64,000 nucleotides of DNA from Marchantia polymorpha subsp. ruderalis (Eukaryota > Streptophyta > Marchantiopsida > Marchantiales > Marchantiaceae): the NCBI GenBank assembly GCA_037833965.1, contig AP031355.1, positions 12,797,501 through 12,861,500 of the forward strand. Direction: 5' to 3'. Below, piece by piece: positions 53,975 to 63,789 of the stretch; within the stretch, counting starts at the first letter, position 1, and each line of letters starts with the position of its first letter. The notes beneath the pieces were generated by a model that searched no databases, was not told where the DNA came from, and saw nothing but the letters and a program-made list of their open reading frames with translations. The translations under genes and the position numbers were made by a program.

Positions 53975-54965
53975 AGGAAGGAAGGACTTGGTGACAAACT
54001 ATCGCACTATCATGGTGGGTAGTGTTTTTGCCAAGTTGTTTGGCAAATTGGTGGAGTCAAAGTTGAGCACATGGACTGAATCTCATCGAAAGAGAGCGCG
54101 GTTTCAAGCAGGCTTTCGCCCCACATACAACACCATTGACCATATCTTGGCTTTGCGTGTTTTATGGGAGAAATCGAAGGGCAATGGCAAAGCTTTGTTT
54201 TGCGCCTTCATTGATTTTAAGAAAGCTTTTGACACCGTACCTCGTGAGCTATCATGGGAAAGGCTGCAAGTCATTGGAGTACCATCAGATCTTCTAGCAG
54301 CTGTGGCCACGCTTTACCAATCTGTTCGAGCCAAGATCAACACTTCTCAAACTGAAGAGGTTTTGAGTACCATTGGAGTGATTCAAGGTTGTCCTCTCTC
54401 TCCTACTCTTTTTGGAGTTTTTATAGATGATATCGAAGAGTGGTTGGAGGCATGTGATAGTGAAGGTGTCAAGCTTGGAAACTTTGTTATCAAAGCTCTC
54501 TTGTATGCAGATGATATCATATTACTAGCACGTGATGCAATTAGTTTACAGAAACACCTATACACCTTGGCTAGCTTTTGTACCCAGAATCAGATGGAGG
54601 TAAATATAGAGAAGTCCAAAGTCATGATAGTGGGCACTAGATCCAAGTTTTCCTTCTATTACCAGGATCTACAATTAGAAGAGGTGAAGAGTTATAAATA
54701 TCTAGGTATTGATTTTTCTAATGATTATAGTTGGGCACTTTGTGTGCAAAAGAGAGTAGAAGGTGGTTACAAAGCTCTATATTCATTGCTAAATCGGTGT
54801 AGAAGGGCTCATCTTGTGTCTTGGAGTCTTAGGAAATTTTTACTCAGAAGCTTAGTGTTGCCGGTAGTATTGTATGGAACCCAAGTGTGGGGTCCTGGTT
54901 GTAAGAAGACAGGATGGGAGCGTGTGGAGAGGGTGCAGAAGATATTTCTACAAGAAGAATTGGGT

Positions 54966-55390
54966 AAATGGTAAATGGTAAATAGATCAAGCCCGTGGGA
55001 CCCAAAGGGTCAAAAGGCTAAAAAACACAATACAAACAATTCAACCCCAAACTAGGAGAGAACCAAAAGAACCCCCTAGCTAGTGCCCAAAGCACTAGAA
55101 CGGTAACTAATAATATCTCTAATGTAACAACCTAAATCATAAGGCTCGAGTTGAAGTAGAGAAAAGAAATTCTCGACATCAACTTTATGCGCCACTCGAA
55201 TCTCTACATACCTAGAACAAGTAAGAAATACATGCTCTTCATCCTCAACTTTTCTTCCATCACATAGCCTACAAATACGTTCACTCCTATCAATGTTCAA
55301 CCAACGCCCTTCTTCAATCCCAAGACTATGGGATCCAGTTCTATGTCTAGCAATAATATGACGTAAAGAAGTAGATATCTCTGCAAGTAA
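54966..55390 (-). mobile_element. LINE-D 3' fragment in LINE-B ORF2 (shared insertion)
   Basis: Counterpart of 23674-24098 with the same edges (GGGT). Encodes the ORF2 C-terminus on the minus strand to 55076. Being in both loci, it is older than the duplication. Confidence 0.85.
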
Positions 55391-56182
55391 GGGTGTGAGA
55401 AACCAAACCTCATATGCTATTCTTCTTGCGGAAACAGGTTGTTTACCTCTAGAGGCTGAAGCTCTATACTTGACCATCACTTACATCACAAGGGTGAGAT
55501 CTCTTGATGCTTCTCGCCTTCCTCCTCAGGCTTTGAGTGTCACACGTGCCAAAGGATGGTTAGCGGATGTGATAACTTGGTCTTTGAGGTGGAATGTGAC
55601 GGAACGCGATTGGGACCTACAACCTATAGCACTACGTGAACGTCTAAAGGAGGAGTTTCTGAACATTATTTGGAGCAAGCGCGGCACCAAGATGCAGTTT
55701 TATCAACTTCATGTGAATCCTATGCTTGTTTATTGTGAACAGGATTACCTACTTGCAGGAATCTCTACGTCCTTACGTCATCTTATTGCTAGGCATAGAA
55801 CTGGATCTCATAGGCTAGGAATTGAGGAAGGACGTTGGCTTAATATTGATAGGAGTCAACGTATTTGTAGGCTATGTGATGGAAGAGAAGTTGAGGATGA
55901 AGAGCATGTATTTCTTACATGTACTAGATATGCAGAGATTAGAGTGACTCATAATATAGATGTAGAGAATTTTTATTCTTTGTTACAGTTAGTTCCTTTT
56001 GATTTAGGTTGTAATATTAGGGACATTATTAGTTATCGTTCTAGTGCTCTTGGCACTAGCTAGGGTTTGGCCTTTGGGGTCTTTTCCCTTGTTTGTGGCT
56101 GTCGCTTGTATTGTGTTTTTCAGCCTTTTGACCCTTTGGGTCCCCCGGGCTTGATCTATTACCATTTACCATTTACCATTTA

Positions 56183-57443
56183 TCTTTCTTTCCCAACTCT
56201 CACTCCAATACATGTTTTTCCTCTACTGGTGTTAGCACTATAGATTATCTTTTGTCCTCTGCCACTAATAGTTCATTTATCTCAGCGTTTGATATTCTAG
56301 AGCCTCAACCAGAATTAGATCATACACCTCTTTTATTTACTCTTTTGCTGCCAACGTCAATCCCTCTCCCTACATACTATGTTTCTACTTCCCCCAAGTT
56401 TTGTTTAGATGCTAGTAAAAAGCAACTTTATAGTGAACATTTCCAAGACCTCTTGACTTGTACAACTTGGAGCCTTGATCCACATACATCTAGTTTGCAA
56501 CTAACTTAGTTGCTCCAAAACTCTGCTTCTAAGTTCTTTTTGAGACATAAGACCAGGAGAGCTAGAGGTCTTCCTTGCAATGGATGGTTTGACTTTGATT
56601 GCAAGCAAGCGAGGGCGAGATCACTTGATAAATCCTTGGATCTTCACAATCGGTTGATTATGACAAGACTTTACAAAGACTTGGTGAAGTCCAAGAAACA
56701 AGCATTTTTGAGGCAGAAGCAAGAGTGCTTGACAAAGGAGCTCTTGGAGAATCCCAAATCCTTTTGGAGGCGGTTGGCAGTACGATCTTCAGAATCAGAT
56801 CATACACCTCTTTTATTTACTCTTTTGTTGCCAACGTCAATCCCTCTCCCTACATGTCACTATGTTTCTACTTCCCCCAAGTTTTGTTTAGATGCTAGTA
56901 AGAAGCAACTTTATAGTGAACATTTCCAAGACCTCTTGAAAATGAATTTCTATGAAGCTACCAAGTCTGCTCATATCTCTTTCTGTCAAGAGCAAGAGAT
57001 TGAAAAGGCTAGTCAATTTGCTCGTATGAAGAATGTGAGGATTTCGGGTCTACCTGAATCTGAGAAGGAAGAGGTGAAGAGTGTGGTCACCAAGTTTTTG
57101 ACTGAAACACTTGATGTTCCTAATCCGGATTTGGCTCATGCTTATCGTATTGGCAACAAAGGCACACAACCTCGTGCCATTATTGTTAAGTTTGTGGATC
57201 AAGCTCAACGTGATATGGCTTTAGCTAACAAGGCCATTCTCAAGGGACGGAGGATTTGGTTAGATCCAGATCTTACACCTCTTCAAGTTGAAGCAAGGAG
57301 GAAGGAGCTTGCAAAAGTCAAAGAAGCTCAAGATGCAGGTTTTGTAGCTTATCTACGTGATAGTCAAGCTATTATCACCAAGAGGAGGAGACAATCATCA
57401 ACCTAGCAATCCAAGAGATTGAGGGTGTTGATGTGGAACATAA
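56183..57443 (+). mobile_element. Rearranged LINE-C, second copy
   Basis: Uninterrupted version of 24891-25115 plus 26130-27170: endonuclease end, linker, duplicated SDHTP segment, ORF1, ORF2 start. It lacks the LINE-A insertion present in the first locus. It has a stop TAG at 56507-56509 where the first locus reads GAG, and a 3-base deletion in the NFYEATKSAH segment. ORF1 ends at 57406. Confidence 0.82.
56510..57406 (+). pseudogene. Chimeric LINE-C ORF2/ORF1 frame, second copy
   Basis: About 298 residues open from LLQNSASKFF through RRLAVRSS, SDHTPLLF and the ORF1 core (RMKNVRISGLPE) to QSST. Same joints as at 26135-27133, so the rearrangement predates the duplication. Not a credible intact gene. 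Confidence 0.65.
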
Positions 57444-57971
57444 CAGATGACAAGTGCGGATAGTCCTAGATTGCATGAGGTGGTCGAAAGCTTAGATTTG
57501 AAGATCAAATCCTACGCTGAAGCTACAAAGGCTGCTCAAATCTCTTTTTGTCAAGAACAAGAGATTGAAAAGTCCAACTAGCTTGCACGTAGAAAGAATG
57601 TGAGAATTTCAGGTTTACCTGAAATAGAGAATGAAGATGTCAAGAGTGTTGTCACCAAGTTTTTGGATGAAACACTTCAGGTTTCCAATGCAGAATTGGC
57701 TCAAGCTTTTCGTATTGGAAACAATGGAGCTCAATCTCGTGGTATTATAGTGAAGTTTGTCAATCAAACTCAACGTGATGTTGCCTTGGCTAATAAGGCT
57801 ATGTTAAAGGGACGTAGAATATGGTTGGATCCCGATCTGACTCCTCTACAAGTGGAAGTTAGGAGAAAGGAGCTTGCGAAGGTAAAAGAGGCTCAAGAAT
57901 CGGGTTTTGTTGCTTATTTACACGATGGGAGAGCAATCGTTACTCAGAGGAGGAGGGTGTCGTCAACATAG
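57444..57971 (+). pseudogene. LINE-A ORF1, N-terminus missing, one stop
   Basis: Same extent as 27171-27698 but with TAG at 57579-57581 replacing CAG (the NQLARRKN segment). The RNA-binding core and C-terminal domain downstream are open. TAG stop and CAATCC are present at the end. Confidence 0.82.
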
Positions 57972-59062
57972 CAATCCGAGAAGATAAGGGTGTTGGTGTG
58001 GAATATCCGAGGACTTTCAACAACAAAGTATGTGAGTGCTGCTCCGATTTGGAAGATGGCTGACGTCATCAACATTGTGGAGACTTGGAAACATGAAAGC
58101 AATACTATTGCTGAGTTGGAAGGGTTTACCTTGGTGGGGTCGACATGGAACCAGAGAAGACAACATGCGGGAAGGGGTCAAGGAGGTATTGCTACTTTCA
58201 TCAGGTCTCATCTTCTACCTCTCATACATCTAGAAGCTCAAGATGTTGGTGGACAGTATCATTGGCTACGTCTCGGGGTGGTTGGAGGATCTTATTGCTA
58301 TTTGGCAATTTGTTATTTTGCACCATTGTCCATGGGCATCTACTCAACACGCTTTTGCAACCGAAGTGAACCATTCCATCGGCTTATTGAAGATGTTCTT
58401 AGATTCCAAAGTAAAGGGGATGTCTTTCTTGCTGGAGATTTCAATGCTCGTATACGTTGTGCTCAATTTACTCAATTTAGTGATCCCTTGGCTTCTTCTA
58501 TGTTTGAAGAAATTTACGATAGCTTGTGGTCTAGAACCTCTTTTGATCCTTCCACAAACTCTTTGACAGAACTTTTTTTGACATTTGGAGCCACTTGTAA
58601 CTTGAAGGTTCTCAATGGAACCTCTCGCTTTCCCAACTCTCAGTCCAATACTTGTTTTTCCCCTACCAGTGCTAGCACAATAGATTTTCTCTTGTCTTCC
58701 TTGGTTAGTACCTCTCTGATCTCCAATTTTGATGTTCTGGATCCTCAACCTAAATCAGATCATGCACCTCTTTTGTTCACACTTTCAATGTCAAAATCAA
58801 TCTCTACTTCACCTCGCCAATCTCTTTTAGCTTCTCCCAAGTTTCGCTTAGATCCTTGTAAAAGAGACCTTTATGCAGAACATCTACAAGATCTTTTGAC
58901 TCACACCATATGGAGTCCAGATTCGCATACCGCTAGTTTACAACTCATAGAATTGCTCAAAACTTCTGCATCAAAGTTCTTTTTGAGGCATAGTACTAGG
59001 ATTGCTAAGGGGCTACCTTGCAATGGATGGTTTGACTCCGAATGCAAGCTAGCAAGGGCAAG

Positions 59063-59617
59063 GTAAATGGTAAATGGTAAATGGAAAATAGATCAAGCCC
59101 GTGGGACCCAAAGGGTCAAAAGGCTAAAAAACACAATACAAACAACCCAACCCCAAACTAGGAGAGAACCAAAAGAACCCCCTAGCTAGTGCTCAAAGCA
59201 CTAGAACGGTAACTAATAATATCTCTAATGTAACAACCTAAATCATAAGGCTCGAGTTGAAGCAGAGAAAAGAAATTCTCGACATCAACTTTATGCGCCA
59301 CTCGAATCTCTATATATCTAGTACAAGTAATAAACACATGCTCTTCATCCTCAACATTTCTCCCATCACATAGCCTACAAATCCGTTCACTCCTATCAAT
59401 ATTCAACCAACGTCCTTCCTCAATTCCAAGCCTATGAGATCCTGTTCTATGCCTGGCAATAATATGACGTAAAGATGTAGCAATCTCTGCAACAAGGTAC
59501 CCTTGCTCACAATAAATAAGCATAGGATTCACATGAAGTTGATAAAACTGCATTTTAGTGCCTCCTCTCCTCCAAATGATGTTGAGAAACTCCTCCTTAA
59601 TACGCTCGCGGTCGAAG
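59063..59617 (-). mobile_element. LINE-A 3' fragment, antisense, in LINE-A ORF2
   Basis: Tail at 59063-59088 (one unit altered to TGGAAAATAG), 3' UTR, and an ORF2 remnant from IKEEFLNIIW to LSTS on the minus strand. AAGG flanks both sides (59059-59062 and 59622-59625), with a few filler bases (GTCGAAG) at the 5' junction. Confidence 0.85.
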
Positions 59618-60055
59618 AAGGTCTGTTGATAGGTCTTTGGATATTCAAAGTCGGCTTCTTTTGACAAGGATATACAAAGACTTGGTAAAGTCTAAGAAAC
59701 GAGCTTTCTTAAGACGAAAGCAAGACTCCTTGACAAAGGACCTGATGAAGGATCCCAAGTCCTTTTGGAGACGATTAGCTACACCATCGTCAAAACCTTC
59801 TCTTGATTCCGAGTCTTTGGTAGCTTTTGCCGAAAAGCTCTATTTCTTTCCAGAAGCCACATCTATGCCATATTGCGAAGCAACACCTGGATTATTTTCG
59901 GAAGGAGAGGTGAAGACTATTCTCCGAAAATTAGCAAATGGCAAATGTGAGGATTTAGATGGCTTGTCCATTGAACTTATCAAGTGGGGAGGAGATTGTA
60001 TTGGACCGGTTCTCACTAAGCTTTTGGAAGATGCTATGGTTCATGGTTTTCCATC

Positions 60056-60607
60056 TAAATGGTAAGATTATGACAAGATAATAAATATGAATGAATGCCG
60101 CATACGTTATATGTTTCTTAACACTATGTATGTAAACGTATGCGTGTATGTAAACGTATGTATGTATGTAAACGTATGTATGTATGCTTCAACTTGAAGA
60201 GGTGTAAGATCTGGATCTAACCAAATCCTCCGTCCCTTGAGAATGGCCTTGTTAGCTAAAGCCATATCACGTTGAGCTTGATCCACAAACCTAACAATAA
60301 TGGCACGAGGTTGTGTGCCTTTGTTGCCAATACGATAAGCATGAGCCAAATCCGGATTAGCAACATCAAGTGTTTCACATACGAAACATATAACGTTAAG
60401 AAACATATAACGTGTAACATAGTGAAACATAACGTTGCTAGCTTGCATTCGGAGTCAAACCATCCATTGCAAGGTAGCCCCTTAGCAATCCTAGTACTAT
60501 GCCTCAAAAAGAACTTTGATGCAGAAGTTTTGAGCAATTCTATGAGCTGTAAACTAGCGGTATTCGAATACGTTTATGAATAACGCATACGTTACTTAAA
60601 TGAATAA
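60056..60607. mobile_element. Patchwork insertion with 13-bp target duplication
   Basis: ATGGTTTTCCATC is present at 60043-60055 and 60608-60620 but once in intact LINE-A copies. The 552-bp insert starts TAAATGGTAA, like an antisense LINE tail. It holds a TATGTATGTAAACG-type microsatellite (about 60126-60186), an antisense LINE-C ORF1 piece (about 60186-60377), an AACATATAACGTT-rich spacer (60378-60434), an antisense LINE-A ORF2 piece (60435-60568) and a CATACGTTACTTAAATGAATAA end. 60105-60122 and 60395-60412 are an 18-bp perfect inverted repeat. It encodes no protein of its own. Confidence 0.8.
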
Positions 60608-62104
60608 ATGGTTTTCCATCAACTTGGTCCATGCGGAAGATTGTTCCTATTCATAAATCAGGAAGAAAGGACGTGGTGACAAACTATCGCACCATCATGG
60701 TTGGTAGTGTTTTTGCCAAGTTGTTTGGGAAGTTGGTAGAATCGAAGTTGAGCACATGGACAGAGGATTTTCAGAAGAGAGCAAAGGCCCAAGCCGGTTT
60801 TCGTCCTACATACAACACTATTGACCATATTTTGGCCTTACGTGTTTTATGGGAGAAATCCAAGGGCAATGGAAAAGCTTTATTTTGTGCCTTCATCGAT
60901 TTGAAGAAAGCTTTTGATACTGTTCCTCGAAAGCTTTTATGGGAAAGACTACAAAACATTGGAGTACCGGCTAATCTACTCGGAGCTGTGGCCACTTTAT
61001 ACACTTCAGTTCGAGCTAAGATTGATGCCTCTCAGCCTCAAGAGATCTCGAGCACCATTGGAGTTATTCAAGGTTGTCCTCTCTCTCCTACTCTATTCGG
61101 AATATTCATAGATGATATAGAAAGGTGGTTGGATGATTGTGAGAGTGAAGGAGTCAAACTTGGAGACTTTGTGATCAAAGCTCTTTTGTATGCAGATGAT
61201 ATCATATTACTAGCACGTGATGCAATTAATTTACAGAAACACCTTGATACTTTGGCTAGCTTTTGTACTCGAAATCAGATGGAGGTCAATCTGGAAAAAT
61301 CAAAGATCATTCTTGTGGGCACTAGATCCAAGTTCTCTCTCTTTTACAAGGGACTAGAATTGGAACAAGTGAAGAGTTACAAATATTTAGGCATTGATTT
61401 TTCTTAGAATTATAGTTGGGCACTTTGTGTACAAAAGAGAGTAGAAGCTGGTTACAAAGCTCTATATTCATTGTTAAATCTATGTAGAAGAGCTCATGTA
61501 GTATCTTGGAGTCTTAGGAAATTTTTATTTAGGAGTTTAGTGTTGCCGGTGGTTCTATATGGAACACAAGTGTGGGGTCCTGGCAGTAAGAAGACAAGTT
61601 GGGAGCGTGTGGAGAGGGTGCAAAAGATCTTCTTACAAGAAGAGTTAGGTGTAAGGAACCAAACTCCTTATGCTATTCTTCTTGCGGAAACCGGTTGTCT
61701 ACCTCTTGAGGCTGAAGCTCTCTACTTGACCATCACTTATATTAGAAGGGTGAGATCTCTTGATGCTTCTCGACTTCCTCTTCATGCTTTGCGTGCCACA
61801 CGTTCCAAGGGATGGTTTGCAGATGTGATGACTTGGTCTTTGAGGTGGAATGTGACGGAATTGGATTGGGATCTGCAACCTATGGCCCTTCGCGAGCGTA
61901 TTAAGGAGGAGTTTCTCAACATCATTTGGAGGAGAGGAGGCACTAAAATGCGGTTTTATCAACTTCATGTGAATCCTATGCTTATTTATTGTGAGCAAGG
62001 GTACCTTGTTGCAGAGATTGCAATATCTTTACGTCATATTATTGCCAGGCATAGAACAGGATCTCATAGGCTTGGAATTGAGAAAGGACGTTGGTTGAAT
62101 ATTG

Positions 62105-62172
62105 TAAATGGTAAATGGTAAATGGGTTGTAAATGGTAAATGGTAAATAGATCAAGCCCGTGGGACCCAAAG
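62105..62172 (-). mobile_element. Ultrashort LINE insertion (tail plus stem-loop only)
   Basis: 68 bases: two blocks of TAAATGG units separated by GTTG, then the 3' UTR antisense up to CCCAAAGGG, stopping inside the terminal stem-loop. It splits ORF2 between RWLNI and DRSERIC without removing bases; the sequence on either side joins perfectly (GAATATTG / ATAGGAG). Confidence 0.9.
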
Positions 62173-62502
62173 GGATAGGAGTGAACGGATTTGTAGGCTA
62201 TGTGATGGGAGAAATGTTGAGGATGAAGAGCATGTGTTTATTACTTGTACTAGTTATATAGAGATTCGAGTGGCGCATAAAGTTGATGTCGAGAATTTCT
62301 TTTCTCTGCTTCAACTCGAGCCTTATGATTTAGGTTGTTACATTAGAGATATTATTAGTTACCGTTCTAGTGCTTTGGGCACTAGCTAGGGGGTTCTTTT
62401 GGTTCTCTCCTAGTTTGGGGTTGGTTGTTTGTATTGTGTTTTTTAGCCTTTTGACCCTTTGGGTCTTACGGGCTTGATCTATTTACCATTTACCATTTAC
62501 CA

Positions 62503-63776
62503 TAAGAGGCCTATCTACAACTAAGTATGTGAGTGCACATCCGATTTGGAAGATGGCGGACATCCTCAACATTGTTGAGACTTGGGAGCATGAAAGTAAT
62601 GTTATTGGAGAGATACAAGGGTTTACTCTGGTGGGATCTACTTGGAACCATAGAACTCGACGAGCAGGAAGAGGCTTTAGAGGCTTTGCTACTTTCATCA
62701 GATCTGAACTTCTTCCTATGATACATTTGGAAAGCCAAGATATTGGGAAACAATATCATTGGCTTCGTCTTGGATCGATTGGAGGATCTTACAGTTATTT
62801 GGCAGTTTGTTACTTTGCACCATTATCCATGCAGATCTACTCCACAAGCACTTGCAATCGAAGTCAACCATTCCATCGGCTCATAGGAGATGTTCTCAAA
62901 TATCAAGACAAAGGTGAAGTTTTTCTTGTTGGAGACTTCAATGCCCGCATACGTTCCGCTCAATTTACACAATTTGATAGTTCCTTGTCTTCTCACTCTT
63001 TTGAAGAAAGTAGAGATAGTTTGTGGTCTAGAGTCTCTTGTGATCCTTGTACAAATGATTTGACTGAGCATTTCTTGACTTTTGGAGCCACTTGTAATCT
63101 GAAAGTTCTCAATGGTGTTTCTTTCTTTCCCAACTCTCACTCCAATACATGTTTTTCCTCTACTGGTGTTAGCACTATAGATTATCTTTTGTCCTCTGCC
63201 ACTAATAGTTCATTTATCTCAGCGTTTGATATTCTAGAGCCTCAACCAGAATCAGATCATACACCTCTTTTATTTACTCTTTTGCTGCCAACGTCAATCC
63301 CTCTCCCTACATACTATGTTTCTACTTCCCCCAAGTTTTGTTTAGATGCTAGTTAAAAGCAACTTTATAGTGAACATTTCCAAGACCTCTTGACTTGTAC
63401 AACTTGGAGCCTTGATCCACATTCATCTAGTTTGCAACTAACTTAGTTGCTCCAAAACTCTGCTTCTAAGTTCTTTTTGAGACATAAGACCAGGAGAGCT
63501 AGAGGTCTTCCTTGCAATGGATGGTTTGACTTTGATTGCAAGCAAGCGAGGGCGAGATCACTTGATAAATCCTTGGATCTTCACAATCGGTTGATTATGA
63601 CAAGACTTTACAAAGACTTGGTGAAGTCCAAGAAACAAGCATTTTTGAGGCAGAAGCAAGAGTGCTTGACAAAGGAGCTCTTGGAGAATCCCAAATCCTT
63701 TTGGAGGCGGTTGGCAGTACGATCTTCTAAACCTACTCTTGATCCCAAGTCTTTGATTTCTTTTGCTGAAAAGCAA
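62503..63776 (+). pseudogene. LINE-C ORF2 endonuclease and linker with two stops
   Basis: Endonuclease motifs ETWEH, GDFNARI, STID and SDHTP are present, but WNIRG is cut to RG. TAA at 63354-63356 replaces a lysine codon, and TAG at 63444-63446 replaces GAG. The latter (ACTTAG for ACAGAG) is shared with 56504-56509 but not with the first locus at 26226-26231. Confidence 0.83.
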
Positions 63777-63789
63777 AAGAAATCAAAGA
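63750..63789. repeat. Perfect 17-bp inverted repeat at LINE-C 3' breakpoint
   Basis: Arms 63750-63766 and 63773-63789 are exact reverse complements, separated by TGAAAA. The left arm is LINE-C coding sequence and the right arm is an extra inverted copy directly before the monomer array. Confidence 0.88.

Larger units (their letters stand above)
51494..56063 (+). pseudogene. LINE-B ORF2, interrupted twice
   Basis: Reads MWNIRGLSTTKY to HKSGRK (to 53041), resumes after the first insertion at about 53982 (KDLVTNYRTIMVGS) through FIDFKKAFDT, QGCPLSP and YADD to QEELG (54965), then resumes at about 55395 to GTS. No point stop seen in the LINE-B parts. It has S for L in PRELLWERL. The two insertions make it non-functional. 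Confidence 0.85.
50025..56182 (+). mobile_element. LINE-B copy 3, full length with two insertions
   Basis: 5' UTR monomers at 50025-50731, ORF1 at 50732-51469, ORF2 at 51494-56063, 3' UTR and tail to about 56182. A 933-bp antisense LINE-D insertion (53042-53974) is specific to this copy. The 425-bp insertion (54966-55390) is shared with the first locus. Nearly identical to 18977-24890 elsewhere. Confidence 0.88.
57990..62392 (+). pseudogene. LINE-A ORF2, multiply interrupted
   Basis: Blocks: 57990-59062 (endonuclease with WNIRG, GDFNAR, SDHAP, to LARAR); 59618-60055 (linker to VHGFPS); 60608-62104 (RT with FIDLKKAFDT, QGCPLSP, YADD, and on to RWLNI); 62173-62392 (zinc motif, GTS). TAG at 61405-61407 replaces CAG. 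Changes include EPKSDH for EPESDH-type context (QPKSDHAP) and EKGRW for EEGRW. Non-functional. Confidence 0.82.
57444..62500 (+). mobile_element. LINE-A copy 12, ORF1 to tail, with three insertions
   Basis: ORF1 remnant 57444-57971, ORF2 57990-62392, 3' UTR and tail to about 62500. Three insertions interrupt ORF2: antisense LINE-A 3' end (59063-59617), patchwork (60056-60607) and ultrashort tail (62105-62172). Removing these leaves one continuous LINE-A. The stem-loop flank here reads GGGTCTTACGGG instead of GGGTCCCACGGG. Confidence 0.85.
62501..63789 (+). mobile_element. LINE-C copy, 5' and 3' truncated
   Basis: Starts at the IRGLSTTKY segment of ORF2, joined to the previous tail through CATAAGAGG, and ends at LISFAEK with a fold-back hairpin. 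It is the longest LINE-C stretch: about 425 residues of endonuclease and linker, without RT. Confidence 0.85.

Noticed and set aside
60126-60186. Simple TATG/AACG microsatellite as an independent feature
   Set aside because: It lies wholly inside the 552-bp insertion bounded by the 13-bp duplication, so I describe it as part of that insertion.
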